Assembly: GCF_001553405.1 (NCBI RefSeq)
Contig: NZ_KQ960953.1
Coordinates: 61,083 to 125,082, forward strand
Origin: Megasphaera hutchinsoni
GTDB lineage: Bacteria > Bacillota > Negativicutes > Veillonellales > Megasphaeraceae
Reading direction: 5' to 3'
DNA length: 64,000 nucleotides
The notes beneath the pieces were generated by a model, which made no database searches, was not told the origin of the DNA, and worked only from the letters and a program-made list of their open reading frames with translations. Position numbers and translations under genes: made by a program. Of this stretch, positions 8,444-17,949 are shown in pieces (the first letter of the stretch is position 1; each line of letters begins with the position of its first letter).

Positions 8444-9095
8444 AGTTATTACAAGTATTTGATAAGGCACAGTGAGAACAGCTGCTAGTCGAACAATTTT
8501 CGGTAGAGCGTAAACAGAAGAGAACGGCGAGTGATTTGCGAGGAAGTAATAAACCACCAGGGGTGGTAGAAATACCGAGTTCTTTACCTCCGGCTGCTAA
8601 TGCTAGGTCTAATTGTTGGCGCATGGGCCAATCGCCATTTCCCGGGATAAAACACCAAGCTATGGATAAATGTTTATCGTGTACCATTTCGTCTATGGTT
8701 TTGGCAAATTGTTCTAGATATAATTGTAAAGCGAAGGTTGCTGTCGCATCTAAAGCAATTCCTTGCTGAAAATCTTTGGCTAAAAAACGTTCATCAATCA
8801 TATTTTGTAGGGCATTTCCGAGGGTGATTACACCAGCTAGTAACATCGTTGTATGAGCTAATAACGATAGTAGTTTTTTGCTTTGCATTTCAAATGAATG
8901 GTCACCGAGTAAATGATGAGAATCAGCATCGTAAAAAACTTGTTTAAATGTTCCTTGGGGAGTTGCGACCGTTTTTATTGAGTCACAAGCTTCTTGAAGT
9001 TGGTTTTCGTGAAATTGATTTTGACCACGTGAAGCGAGAAATTCTTTTAATTTATGCATGGGTATTGTTGGTAATGGATCATTATATAACGTCAT
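8442..9095 (-). CDS. Putative MetH-activation-domain-like protein
   Basis: 217 residues. The last third resembles short Firmicute proteins related to the reactivation domain of B12-dependent methionine synthase: a TTPGGLLLPRKSLAVLF stretch followed by a C-terminal Cys cluster (five Cys in C-x4-C-x2-C-x5-C style spacing). Those proteins bind S-adenosylmethionine or serve corrinoid enzymes, and the Cys cluster suggests a metal or iron-sulphur site. No metH is in the window. The family call rests on motif likeness only. Confidence 0.45.
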   Translation of the reverse strand: MTLYNDPLPTIPMHKLKEFLASRGQNQFHENQLQEACDSIKTVATPQGTFKQVFYDADSHHLLGDHSFEMQSKKLLSLLAHTTMLLAGVITLGNALQNMIDERFLAKDFQQGIALDATATFALQLYLEQFAKTIDEMVHDKHLSIAWCFIPGNGDWPMRQQLDLALAAGGKELGISTTPGGLLLPRKSLAVLFCLRSTENCSTSSCSHCALSNTCNN

Positions 9096-9237
9096 ATAGA
9101 CACAACCTTTCGATATATTTAATATATTTTCTATTGTATAAAGGCAGGGGAATATTGCCTGATAAAGGATGGAATTCCTCTAGTTACTACATCTATACTA
9201 TGCTATACTATACTATAGATTTGATTTTAGGAATGGG

Positions 9238-10023
9238 GTGAATAGGGTGGCATATGTCATTGCCGTGACCAATCAAAAAGGTGGCGTAGGAAAAACAACA
9301 ACTGCTGTTAATGTTAGTGCGTGTTTAGCAGAGAATGGAAAAAGAACCCTATTAATAGATCTGGATCCACAGGGAAATGCTACAAGTGGTTTAGGAATTG
9401 ATAAAGAAATATTAAATACCAGCATATATGACTGTTTAATTGATAGTACACCTTTACAGGATATTTTACAACCATCAGTGGTAAAAAAATTACAGGTGGC
9501 ACCATCTACGTTGGATGTTGCTGGGGCATCGGTGGAATTAGTTAATGTAGAACAACGAGAATATGTGTTGAGAGAACGAATTAAACCACTTTTACAAGAC
9601 ATGAAAAAAGCGTTTGAATATATTATTATTGATTGTCCACCGTCGTTAGGCTTATTGACGATTAATGCACTAACGGCAGCTGATTATGTGTTGATACCAG
9701 TGCAGTGTGAATTTTATGCTTTGGAAGGATTAGCTCAACTTATGAAAACGATCGATATGGTGCGTACGACATTTAATCATTCGTTAAAGGAATTGGGTTT
9801 GATATTGACTATGTATGATGGTCGGACAAATTTATCCATTCAAGTGGCAGAAGAAGTTAAAAAATATTTTAAGGGAACCGTTTTTAAAACGATTATTCCA
9901 CGTAATGTTAGATTGGGAGAAGCACCTAGTCATGGCGTACCAATTACTGTATATGATGGGCATTCAAAAGGCGCGGAGGTGTATAAAAAATTGACCAAAG
10001 AGGTGATGCACCGTGTCGTCTAA
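9238..10023 (+). CDS. parA: Chromosome-partitioning ATPase ParA/Soj
   Basis: 261-residue Walker-type ATPase with the deviant P-loop KGGVGKTT near residue 15, the DLDPQGN motif and DCPPSLG. It moves ParB-parS complexes over the nucleoid. GTG start with a weak AGGA site; a second GTG 9 bases later is possible. parB overlaps it by 11 bases. The two parS sites at 1.3 kb are its probable cargo. Confidence 0.95.
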   Translation: MNRVAYVIAVTNQKGGVGKTTTAVNVSACLAENGKRTLLIDLDPQGNATSGLGIDKEILNTSIYDCLIDSTPLQDILQPSVVKKLQVAPSTLDVAGASVELVNVEQREYVLRERIKPLLQDMKKAFEYIIIDCPPSLGLLTINALTAADYVLIPVQCEFYALEGLAQLMKTIDMVRTTFNHSLKELGLILTMYDGRTNLSIQVAEEVKKYFKGTVFKTIIPRNVRLGEAPSHGVPITVYDGHSKGAEVYKKLTKEVMHRVV

Positions 10024-10930
10024 AAAAACAGCAGGTAGTGGAAAACATGGATTGGGGCGAGGCCTAAGTGTGTTTTTACCTCAACGAGAGGATAGCCGTG
10101 AAGGTGATACTATTCAACAAATCAAAATAGCGAATATTCAGGTGAGCTCGCATCAACCTAGACGTACGTTTCCGCTAGAAGGATTACAAAAATTGTCGGA
10201 ATCGCTTAAAGCGTATGGACTTGTACAACCTATTATTGTACAAAAACAGCCAGACGGAGGATTTGTTTTGGTGGCTGGAGAAAGAAGATTGCGTGCCGCT
10301 AAGTTATGTGGTTGGGAGTGGATTCCTGCCTGTGTACGGACATATGAGGAGCAATTGGCCGCGGAAGTAACCTTGATAGAAAATATACAGCGTGAAGATT
10401 TAACGGCGGTTGAAGAGGGGATGGCATATCAGCGTTTTATTGAAGAATTTTCCTTGACGCAGGAACAAGTTGCTGCTAAAGTGGGTAAGAGTCGTTCGCA
10501 TATAGCGAATATGATACGGTTATTGCAATTGCCTGAGTCTATTCAAGCGATGATTGATCAAGGTCAGTTATCGATGGGGCAAGCACGGCCATTGCTATCT
10601 TTATCAGAGCGGGCTCAGCAAGAAAAGCTGGCAGCACTTATTGTGGCACAGGAACTTTCTGCTCGACAGGCAGAGCGGTTGGTAAAAGATGCTAATTTAG
10701 GCAAAGATAAACGGAAAAAAATGCCACAAGACACGTTTTTAAAAGAGGTACAAGATCAGCTAAAAGTTCATTTAGGAACGTCTGTAGCTATTCGTTTAGA
10801 TCAACATAAGCAAAAGGGAAAAATTGAAATATCTTTTGCATCAGAAGCGGAATTTGAAAGATTGTTAGCCCTATTGACAGATCTTGACAACCGGGATGAT
10901 AGAAAAGAAACAATATCTTTTCATGTGTAA
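10013..10930 (+). CDS. parB: Chromosome-partitioning protein ParB/Spo0J
   Basis: 305 residues. N-terminal CTP-binding ParB/Srx fold with GERRLRAA near 90, helix-turn-helix (EQVAAKVGKSRSHIANMIRLLQLP) near 150-175 that reads parS, and a C-terminal dimerisation domain. The GLGRGL N-terminal tail stimulates ParA. GTG start overlapping parA. Confidence 0.95.
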   Translation: MSSKKTAGSGKHGLGRGLSVFLPQREDSREGDTIQQIKIANIQVSSHQPRRTFPLEGLQKLSESLKAYGLVQPIIVQKQPDGGFVLVAGERRLRAAKLCGWEWIPACVRTYEEQLAAEVTLIENIQREDLTAVEEGMAYQRFIEEFSLTQEQVAAKVGKSRSHIANMIRLLQLPESIQAMIDQGQLSMGQARPLLSLSERAQQEKLAALIVAQELSARQAERLVKDANLGKDKRKKMPQDTFLKEVQDQLKVHLGTSVAIRLDQHKQKGKIEISFASEAEFERLLALLTDLDNRDDRKETISFHV

Positions 10931-10971
10931 ATAATGTATGAATAAAAGAGTTACTAGAGCAGGTGAAGAAA

Positions 10972-11472
10972 ATGATTTTGGGAGGCATGTGGTTTCCTAT
11001 ATATGGGATTATTGTTATATTTATAGGAATCATTTTGTTGTTTTTATTAGGATATATCATTAGATTGAATATACGGTTAAATCGCTTGCATAAAAAATAT
11101 GATTTTTTTATGCAAGGCGCGTCTGGTCAGAGTATAGAATATAAATTACAGGAAGAAGTACGTCACTTATATGGATTAAAAGATATAGTACAAAAGATTC
11201 AGGATGAACAACAAGCCATATTATCGATACAAAATTATTGTTTTTGTAAAATCGGCTTGAAAAAATATGATGCTTTTGACAATATGGAAAATCAGTTAAG
11301 TTTTGCCATTACACTTTTAAATAAAAAAAATGATGGTTTTTGTTTATCTAGTATATATGGCCGAAATGAATCAAGAGTGTTTGCTAAACCTATTATTAAT
11401 GGCACTTGTACATATAGTATGAGTGATGAAGAAAAGGACAGTTTGTCACAGGCATTACAGCATGAAGAGTAG
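10972..11472 (+). CDS. DUF4446 membrane protein
   Basis: About 166 residues: one N-terminal membrane helix, a basic helical segment, then a small domain with the hydrophobic NQLSFAITLLN core typical of DUF4446. The family is often found directly after parB in Clostridia and Negativicutes; its role is unknown. ATG at 10972 is preferred because AGGTG sits 6 bases upstream; a GTG at 10963 is also open. Confidence 0.75.
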   Translation: MILGGMWFPIYGIIVIFIGIILLFLLGYIIRLNIRLNRLHKKYDFFMQGASGQSIEYKLQEEVRHLYGLKDIVQKIQDEQQAILSIQNYCFCKIGLKKYDAFDNMENQLSFAITLLNKKNDGFCLSSIYGRNESRVFAKPIINGTCTYSMSDEEKDSLSQALQHEE

Positions 11473-11509
11473 AAAAAATTCTATATTAGTAAGAAAGGAT
11501 TGGTTAAGC

Positions 11510-12424
11510 ATGCAAGATGGGAAAATAAAAAAGATCCCATGGCGAGAATCAATTCGTGCATTCACTTGTTTGTGGTTATATGATAGTAAACAAGATGTTG
11601 TCTTTACACCAGTGCAAATTCGTCGATGGGTGCGTATAGGTGCCGCTATAATAGTCATCATTATAGTAGCTATTGGAATGATTATATATCAATTTATGGC
11701 CTTACAGCAGGCTCAAGATGAAGTTGATTTATTACAGCGACAGCGGGAATTAGTCACTCAAAAAATAGAAATTTTACAACAAAAAGTAAATATTATGGGG
11801 AAGATAGCACAAGAATTACAAATGGATAGACAAGGAAAGGATAGCTTCCCAAAAAATAACGGCAGTCATACGGAAGAAGTAAATATTGGGCATTCTTCTT
11901 ATGATGATCTGGCATTGGCTGCCGGTAAGTTAGATATGTATGTAAATGCCCAAATTATTAAATTTATCCTTATAAAAGAGGGGATAAATCAGAATCAAGG
12001 TGCAGGTAGTGCGAATAATGTTGTTGATGCGAAAGTAAAGATCCCTTCTATTTGGCCAGTGCGAGGAAGAATTACGTCTTTTTTCGGTCCACGAATTAGG
12101 CCTATGGCTGGGGCATCGTCTTTTCATGAAGGTGTGGATATTGGTGTCCCTATCGGGACCCCGGTACATGCAACTGCTACCGGGATAGTGGCGTTAGCTA
12201 CATGGGTAGGAGGATATGGGAATTTAGTGGAAATTACCCATAGTGAAGGATATACTACACGGTATGCACATAATTCTTTATTATTGGTTGTGGCAGGGCA
12301 ACATGTATCTACAGGAGATATTATTGCTCTTTCTGGAAGTACGGGAAAAAGTACGGGACCACATGTACATTATGAAGTTCGATTACAAGGAAAAGCATTG
12401 AATCCAATTCTTTTTTTACCATAA
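11510..12424 (+). CDS. M23 (LytM-type) peptidoglycan endopeptidase, membrane-anchored
   Basis: One membrane helix, a coiled coil of about 50 residues, then a C-terminal M23 domain with both zinc motifs: H-x-G-x-D in SFHEGVDIG and H-x-H in GPHVHYEV. This is the EnvC/NlpD/SpoIIQ-like layout for enzymes or activators that work on septal peptidoglycan; the zinc ligands are intact, so activity is possible. The reading frame is open back to 11423. ATG 11510 has AAAGGA 10 bases upstream; ATG 11462 would overlap the DUF4446 gene. Last gene of the par operon. Confidence 0.85.
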   Translation: MQDGKIKKIPWRESIRAFTCLWLYDSKQDVVFTPVQIRRWVRIGAAIIVIIIVAIGMIIYQFMALQQAQDEVDLLQRQRELVTQKIEILQQKVNIMGKIAQELQMDRQGKDSFPKNNGSHTEEVNIGHSSYDDLALAAGKLDMYVNAQIIKFILIKEGINQNQGAGSANNVVDAKVKIPSIWPVRGRITSFFGPRIRPMAGASSFHEGVDIGVPIGTPVHATATGIVALATWVGGYGNLVEITHSEGYTTRYAHNSLLLVVAGQHVSTGDIIALSGSTGKSTGPHVHYEVRLQGKALNPILFLP

Positions 12425-12431
12425 GGTAAGG

Positions 12432-12469
12432 AAAAAGCATCCTTTCTTATATAAGAAGGGATGCTTTTT
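12432..12469. terminator. Terminator after the par operon
   Basis: Stem AAAAAGCATCC/GGATGCTTTTT, symmetrical, so it can serve both the M23 gene and the convergent metalloprotease gene whose stop lies at its edge. Confidence 0.8.
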
Positions 12470-13190
12470 ATATACACCAAGGTAGATAATTGTTTAACTG
12501 TTTTTTTCTTTCTTTCCAATCGGGCATGATTGTTGTCATGATATTATAAAAATGTTTTGAATGATTAGGATGGATAAGATGGCATAGTTCATGAACCATG
12601 ACCTGATCTAATAAAGGGGAAGGCATAATGGCTAAATAGGTGCTTAGCGTGATGAGGCCTTTGGTGGGCATACAAGATCCCCAACGTGCATGCATTATTC
12701 GTTGTTTTAATTTAGGAAAGGGAAGGGAATAGTCGTAAAATAAAGGAAACATACGGTTAGCACTTTGCGTAAACAATGTTTTACCTTCTTGACGTAATAA
12801 TAAGTGATAAAGGGCAAGCCGTTGTTGTAGTGTATTGTTCACAAGTTCCATGTGGATCGTTGTTTGGCATTTATAAATGGTGCTTCTTCGTTTCCCTTCT
12901 TTAATATGTAATATATGAGGCTTTCCGTTTAGTAGTAAAATGCAGCCCTCTTGTAAGGCAATAGAAATAGTATTATTATTTTTTAAACGGATTAGGTTTT
13001 TCTTTATAGTATCTTCGTGCTTTTTTAAGAATGCGTAAATTTGTTCCCATGGAACGTGCGGTGAAGCTGATATATGGATATGCCCATCACGATATAAGCG
13101 AAGATTGATATTTTTGACGGGTTTTCTTTCTAAGATAATTGTTTGATTTAAGAAGGGAATATATTTTGTTTCAGAGATATAGTTTGTCAT
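12468..13190 (-). CDS. YgjP/DUF45-type zinc metalloprotease
   Basis: 240 residues. Zinc-peptidase signature HELCHLIHPNHSKHF near residue 200 (HExxH-like with Leu-Cys between, third His after it). Upstream is the WGSC-x-x-x-G motif of the YgjP family. The start at 13190 has AAAGGTG upstream; a longer in-frame start lacks one. Physiological substrate is unknown. Confidence 0.8.
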   Translation of the reverse strand: MTNYISETKYIPFLNQTIILERKPVKNINLRLYRDGHIHISASPHVPWEQIYAFLKKHEDTIKKNLIRLKNNNTISIALQEGCILLLNGKPHILHIKEGKRRSTIYKCQTTIHMELVNNTLQQRLALYHLLLRQEGKTLFTQSANRMFPLFYDYSLPFPKLKQRIMHARWGSCMPTKGLITLSTYLAIMPSPLLDQVMVHELCHLIHPNHSKHFYNIMTTIMPDWKERKKQLNNYLPWCI

Positions 13191-13260
13191 GATAACACCT
13201 TTCTTATAGAACATTTATGCTATAATGTAAAGTATAACATAGTGGGAGAAAATAAATATA

Positions 13261-13815
13261 ATGATAGAATTTACAGCTATTGATTTTGAAACTGCAAATA
13301 AGTATGCTAATAGTGCTTGTTCCGTTGCGATTGTACAAATGCAAGGAACAATATGCGTACAAGAAACATATACGTTAATTAAGCCGCCTTTTATGGTTTT
13401 TGAGACGCCGAATGTACAAATTCATGGTATTACACCACAACAAGTGATGCATGAAAACAAATTTGATACCTTATGGCCAACATTAGCACCGCAATTAGAT
13501 AAATATATTGTGGTAGCACATTATGCGGCATTTGATATGCGGGTATTACGCAGTTTGTTGAAAACATACCAACTACCAAAACCAACGTTACGCTATATGT
13601 GTACCGTAGAGCTTTCACGGCGAGTATGGCCACATCTTAAAAATCATAAATTGGATACGCTTGCAGATATGTTGGGAATTTCATTTCAACATCATCAAGC
13701 GTTAGATGACGCTAGGACGTGTGCAAAAATTTTATGTGCTGCTATAGAAAAAGTAGGGGCACAAAGTATCGAAGAATTGGTATATCATACAGGAATATCG
13801 CTAAAAAAATTATAA
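13261..13815 (+). CDS. DEDDh 3'-5' exonuclease, DnaQ/epsilon-like
   Basis: 184 residues, a stand-alone proofreading-type exonuclease. Exo I is visible as D8-x-E10 (AIDFETAN), and Exo III as H-x-A-x-x-D (HHQALDDARTCA), placing it in the DEDDh class. The middle motif with the Asp in HYAAFDMRVL is also present. Too short for a polymerase fusion; likely trims DNA or RNA 3' ends. Confidence 0.85.
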   Translation: MIEFTAIDFETANKYANSACSVAIVQMQGTICVQETYTLIKPPFMVFETPNVQIHGITPQQVMHENKFDTLWPTLAPQLDKYIVVAHYAAFDMRVLRSLLKTYQLPKPTLRYMCTVELSRRVWPHLKNHKLDTLADMLGISFQHHQALDDARTCAKILCAAIEKVGAQSIEELVYHTGISLKKL

Positions 13816-13872
13816 AGGTATATGTGTAAAGGGCATATGATTTTATTAATAATACGATTTTTAAAAATATCC

Positions 13873-13900
13873 TTACATAATTAAAAACAAGTTATATAAT
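13873..13900 (+). promoter_or_regulatory. Promoter of the 2-hydroxyacid dehydrogenase gene
   Basis: -35 TTACAT, 16-base spacer, -10 TATAAT, 34 bases before the start codon. Confidence 0.55.
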
Positions 13901-13933
13901 AATATATATATTTTTTGTAAAGGAAGTGATTTT

Positions 13934-14881
13934 ATGAAAGTAGTATTATTAGAGTCATTAGGTATTTCTTCGGATTTATTAGCAACTTATGCTGATAAAT
14001 TAAAAGCACAGGGACATTCATTTGCTGCTTATGAGCGAACGGATGATGTATCGGTACAGATTGAAGAGGCAAACGATGCAGATATTTTAATTATTGCCAA
14101 TATGCCGTTAAAAGGTGAGGTTATTCGAGCTTGTCCTCACTTAAAGTATATTGATGTTGCTTTTACAGGAGTGGATCATGTTGATTTGGCAGCAGCGAGA
14201 GAAAGGGGCGTTCGCGTTAGTAATGCATCGGGATATTCTACCGTAGCGGTAGCGGAATTGACTATTGCGATGATGCTTCATTTGTTACGATATGTAGCAC
14301 AAGTTGATGCGGCTTGTCGTGCGGGAGGTACGAAAGCTGGATTTATTGGTTATGAATTGGAAGGTAAAACGGTTGGCTTATTCGGCACAGGGGCAATAGG
14401 ACATAGGGTAGCCGAATTAGTACATGCTTTTGGTGCAAAGGTTATTGCGTACAATGGTTTTTCCCATAAGGAAAGCACTGCATTAATTACGTATGTATCA
14501 CTGGAAGAAGTTATGTCGATGGCGGATATTATCTCTTTACATTGTCCAGTTACGGAGCAATCTAGAGGATTAATTAATGCGAAGACGTTGTCTTATATGA
14601 AGCCTAGTGCGATTTTGATTAATGAAGCTCGTGGCCCTGTTGTTGATTCACAAGCTTTAGCTGATGCGTTGAATACGGGTAAAATTGCAGGTGCGGGAAT
14701 TGATGTTTTTGAAGTAGAACCGCCTATTGATACGAAGCATCCTTTACTACATAGTAAGAATACTATCGTTACGCCACATGTTGCTTTTGCTACACATGAA
14801 TCGATGAAGAAACGTGCAGTTATTGTGTTTGAGAACATAGATAACTTTTTAGCAGGGAAGCAACTAAATATTATTTTATAA
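13934..14881 (+). CDS. D-isomer-specific 2-hydroxyacid dehydrogenase
   Basis: 315 residues, NAD-dependent. Rossmann motif GLFGTGAIG near 150, catalytic Arg in NEARGPVVD, Glu in EVEPP, and His in TPHVAFAT. Sequence alone does not separate hydroxypyruvate/glyoxylate reductase from other 2-ketoacid reductases; the lack of a C-terminal ACT domain speaks against serine-pathway SerA. Transcribed alone. Confidence 0.85.
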   Translation: MKVVLLESLGISSDLLATYADKLKAQGHSFAAYERTDDVSVQIEEANDADILIIANMPLKGEVIRACPHLKYIDVAFTGVDHVDLAAARERGVRVSNASGYSTVAVAELTIAMMLHLLRYVAQVDAACRAGGTKAGFIGYELEGKTVGLFGTGAIGHRVAELVHAFGAKVIAYNGFSHKESTALITYVSLEEVMSMADIISLHCPVTEQSRGLINAKTLSYMKPSAILINEARGPVVDSQALADALNTGKIAGAGIDVFEVEPPIDTKHPLLHSKNTIVTPHVAFATHESMKKRAVIVFENIDNFLAGKQLNIIL

Positions 14882-14896
14882 TATGAAGACTAATAT

Positions 14897-14933
14897 GAAA
14901 ACGACCTCTTTTGCACCAAAGAGGTCGTTTTTA
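14897..14933 (+). terminator. Terminator of the 2-hydroxyacid dehydrogenase gene
   Basis: Stem AAAACGACCTCTTT/AAAGAGGTCGTTTT followed by T. Confidence 0.85.
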
Positions 14934-15144
14934 GTATGGTTATATGAAATATACCCTTAATTATTTTCAAAATACTTGCATGGGGTATATAGAAGGATAA
15001 CGAATTATTAGGGGACAATATATTGATAACGAATAAGAGAGACGTGATATATATCGATTGTATATGTATGAATTAAACATCTTTACGATAAAAAGGGCTT
15101 TATGCTAGACTGAATATATATAAATTCTGTCTAGGGAGGTGTTT

Positions 15145-16434
15145 ATGATGATTGGCCCTGAATTAATTTTAGAACAACAGATTAAATTAAATCAAAGACA
15201 ATTATTGTCGATGAAATTATTAGCACTTCCTATGCAAAATTTACATGAATTTATACAGGAAAAAATTGTTGAAAATCCTTTGTTAGAATTAGATGATTCT
15301 TTTTCAAAAGAGAAGAATTCTTATTCAGACGAACGTTTTTGGGAGCAAATACCTGATCGGTCGCGTTCTTTTGAGTCTGTATTGTTACAAGAATTACGGA
15401 TGCATATTTCTTCAACGAGATTATATGAAGCAGCAAAATTAATTGTCTGTTCATTAGATACAAGAGGATTTTTTTTGGGTGATTTAGCGAAATTAGGGGA
15501 AATTGGTGGTTTTTCGCCGGATGAAATGAAACGTGCTTTAGCGGCTGTTCGTGCGTGTGAACCATTTGGTGTTGGGGCATCATCGGTACAAGAATCGCTT
15601 CTTATTCAACTTCCGCATCAGACGAATGTTCCTGAGGGAACAGAAATGATTATAAAAAAATATTTTTCTGAATTTTTACATAGTAAATGGGATGTTATTG
15701 AACGAAAATCGGGGTTGTCATTCAAAGCGGTAAAGGCAGTGCGAGATTTTATAAAAAAAATGTCACCTTATCCAGCACATCAATTTATGGATAATGTACA
15801 ATATATACATCCTGAAGTAGAAATTATTTCTTTAGAAAAGGGAAAGCTAGGAATCCGATTTTTAGAAGAATTGCCTTCTTTGATATATCGTAGTGATTTA
15901 TACGAGTTGTATAACAATACAGAAGATAAGGAAATACGAAGTTTTTTATTAAAGCATAAGAAAAATTATTTGATTTTACAAGAGGCTTTAGTATATAGAC
16001 GCATGTCGATTATGAAAGTAATACAATACATTTTGCAAGTACAAAAACATTTTTTTTTACAATATGGGGATATTAAGCCATTATTACAGAAAGATATTTC
16101 TTTAGCTACGGGGTTAAGTGCGTCTACGGTTAGTCGTGTTTGCCATGAGAGATATGTGTTATTTAAAGGAAAAATTTATGCGGTTCAAGATTTTTTAGGT
16201 CGAGCTTATGTATGTGGGGCGAAAAAGAAAGAGCCTGTATCAGATAAATTTGTTATGCAGCAGCTTAAAAATTTAATTCAAGGTGAAGATAAATTGAGAC
16301 CTTTATCAGATCAGGAAATTTGTTCTGTATTGGAAAAATATAAAATTTCTATATCTCGTAGAACCGTGACTAAATTACGATTAAAATTAAATATTCCTAA
16401 TAGTAGTATGAGACGACGGCAATATTTACTCTGA
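15145..16434 (+). CDS. rpoN: RNA polymerase sigma-54 factor (RpoN)
   Basis: 429 residues. Region I (QRQLLSMKLLALPM) for activator response, core-binding middle, an HTH with ATGLSASTVSR, and a C-terminal RpoN box. That box reads SRRTVTKLR where the usual signature is ARRTVAKYR, so it is recognisable but altered at three positions. GGGAGG 5 bases before this ATG sets the start. No sigma-54 activator gene and no convincing -24/-12 promoter was seen in the window. Confidence 0.92.
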   Translation: MMIGPELILEQQIKLNQRQLLSMKLLALPMQNLHEFIQEKIVENPLLELDDSFSKEKNSYSDERFWEQIPDRSRSFESVLLQELRMHISSTRLYEAAKLIVCSLDTRGFFLGDLAKLGEIGGFSPDEMKRALAAVRACEPFGVGASSVQESLLIQLPHQTNVPEGTEMIIKKYFSEFLHSKWDVIERKSGLSFKAVKAVRDFIKKMSPYPAHQFMDNVQYIHPEVEIISLEKGKLGIRFLEELPSLIYRSDLYELYNNTEDKEIRSFLLKHKKNYLILQEALVYRRMSIMKVIQYILQVQKHFFLQYGDIKPLLQKDISLATGLSASTVSRVCHERYVLFKGKIYAVQDFLGRAYVCGAKKKEPVSDKFVMQQLKNLIQGEDKLRPLSDQEICSVLEKYKISISRRTVTKLRLKLNIPNSSMRRRQYLL

Positions 16435-16450
16435 ATATAGGTGGACGAAG

Positions 16451-16487
16451 AAAAAAACTATCTCAATATGTGTTGAGATAGTTTTTT
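16451..16487. terminator. Terminator between rpoN and the convergent gene
   Basis: Stem AACTATCTCAA/TTGAGATAGTT with A-run before and T-run after; usable in both directions. Confidence 0.85.
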
Positions 16488-16497
16488 GGTTTATTTT

Positions 16498-17109
16498 TTA
16501 AAATAAATATTTGGTTTCATAGCTCAAGTCCATATATTGGGCTAAGAGATCGTCGCTAAAACCATATTCTTCTGATTTTCCAATAAATTCGCCTACGCGC
16601 AGTTTTAGTCGTTGAGTTGAAGGTAATGGTTTTTGATACTCAAGACGTAATCTAGCAGCATCTTTTGATTTATCTTCCACTTGCACAAATAGACCGTTTT
16701 TAAAGGTTAGTTCAAAAACGTTTTTAAAGGCATGAGGTAATTGAAAGCCGAAAGGAATAAAATAACTTTCTATGAAATGATTGCCAATTAATATAGAGCC
16801 ACTATATGTTAATTCGTGATTTAGGTCGTACCGCAAGTTCCCCGCAGGGGAATGAAAAATGGTAGGTTCGATAGTATCAATGACGGGAGGGGTCATGTCG
16901 CTATGGTTGGTTAATAATGTTTTTAAGGTGAGTCGTTTTTGTTTATTTATTGTAAAAATACCGGTGTATCCTCGAAGGCAAGCTTCATTATAAATAGCGG
17001 GACAAAGGGAGAAGTGCTCTATTTTAAAAAATGCTTCGGGATATTCTATTGCTACAATACTGTATTTAAAGGTGGAAAAGTTAAAACCATCAAAAAATTG
17101 AGCACGCAT
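16498..17109 (-). CDS. Protein of unknown function
   Basis: About 203 residues, not recognised. No membrane helix or signal peptide; the alternation of hydrophobic and polar residues suggests a beta-rich soluble protein. It starts 10 bases after xpt ends and is therefore probably co-transcribed with it; the AGGAG site supports ATG 17109. A link to purine metabolism is only suggested by position. Confidence 0.6.
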   Translation of the reverse strand: MRAQFFDGFNFSTFKYSIVAIEYPEAFFKIEHFSLCPAIYNEACLRGYTGIFTINKQKRLTLKTLLTNHSDMTPPVIDTIEPTIFHSPAGNLRYDLNHELTYSGSILIGNHFIESYFIPFGFQLPHAFKNVFELTFKNGLFVQVEDKSKDAARLRLEYQKPLPSTQRLKLRVGEFIGKSEEYGFSDDLLAQYMDLSYETKYLF

Positions 17110-17119
17110 AATTCGACTC

Positions 17120-17707
17120 CTATTCAGTAGGAAAATGGATAAAGATGGGACGATTATTTTCAAATTTTTGTATAGAGGCGAGGGCTTTTACACAAATATT
17201 TTCTTTTTCTAGACAGACCCGTCCACCTTGAAAGGCTTTTTCTATAATTACACCGAGACCGATTACTTGACTTCCCGCTTCTTGTACTAAGTGGGTTAGC
17301 CCTAAAGCAGCGGCCCCACTAGCTAAAAAATCATCAACGATTAGTATGTTTTCATTCGGTGGAAGATATTGCTTGCTAATGGTAACGGTATAGTTTTTTC
17401 CTTTGGTATAGGAATAAATTGAGGTGGTATATTGATCATCTATGGTGAGTAATGTCGTGTGTTTTCGGGCAAATACAACAGGTACATTATGGAGGGCAAG
17501 GGCTGTTGCATAGGCGACAGCAATTCCAGATGTTTCAATCGTTATAATGCGATCAATAGGGTATTGTGCGAAAAGATAAGCTATTTCTTGACCCATTTTA
17601 TTTAACAGGGGGATATCCAGCTGTTGATTTAAAAAATTATCTATTTTTAAAATTTTATTGTCAATAACACAACCATCTTTTAAAATTCGATCTATTAATT
17701 CTTGCAT
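17120..17707 (-). CDS. xpt: Xanthine phosphoribosyltransferase (Xpt)
   Basis: Salvages xanthine to XMP using PRPP. 195 residues with the PRPP loop ILIVDDFLASGAAA near 130 and the N-terminal MQELIDRI-x-xD start of the family. Divergent from purL, with separate promoters in the shared 242-base intergenic region. I saw no purine riboswitch fold in its short leader, unlike Bacillus xpt. Confidence 0.92.
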   Translation of the reverse strand: MQELIDRILKDGCVIDNKILKIDNFLNQQLDIPLLNKMGQEIAYLFAQYPIDRIITIETSGIAVAYATALALHNVPVVFARKHTTLLTIDDQYTTSIYSYTKGKNYTVTISKQYLPPNENILIVDDFLASGAAALGLTHLVQEAGSQVIGLGVIIEKAFQGGRVCLEKENICVKALASIQKFENNRPIFIHFPTE

Positions 17708-17741
17708 ATGATATCTCCCTTATAATTTAAAGAATATATAT

Positions 17742-17770
17742 AGTCTAATATGGTTTATTTACAAAGTCAA
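17742..17770 (-). promoter_or_regulatory. xpt promoter
   Basis: On the minus strand: -35 TTGACT, 17-base spacer, -10 TAGACT. The leader is only about 30 bases, too short for a purine riboswitch. Confidence 0.7.
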
Positions 17771-17877
17771 TATCAAGAGGATATAGGCATATTGGGAAAT
17801 TAGTATAGGATAAGAAAAAGCAAATATTTTCTATTTTTGCCCGCATATAATATTTATACGTATTTATCATAAGTTGG

Positions 17878-17907
17878 TTTACAGATACAGTGCAAAACGA
17901 GTATACT
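17878..17907 (+). promoter_or_regulatory. purL promoter
   Basis: -35 TTTACA, 18-base spacer, -10 TATACT, 43 bases before the purL start. Confidence 0.6.
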
Positions 17908-17949
17908 AAGATAGTATATTAGGTTTTGATTTTTTGAGGAGGTCGTTTT

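Noticed and set aside
9190..9237. Repeated CTATACTA units before parA as a binding-site array
   Set aside because: Short and AT-rich; more simply explained as overlapping -10-like sequences of the par promoter.
9238..10930. Chromosome origin at the parAB cluster
   Set aside because: No dnaA, gidB, rnpA or DnaA-box cluster is visible in the window, although parAB-parS suggest the origin may not be far.
14990..15045. Direct repeat GATAACGAAT before rpoN as an operator
   Set aside because: Only two imperfectly flanked copies in AT-rich sequence; not distinguishable from chance.
17708..17780. Purine riboswitch before xpt
   Set aside because: The promoter leaves only about 30 bases of leader and no matching three-way junction was seen.
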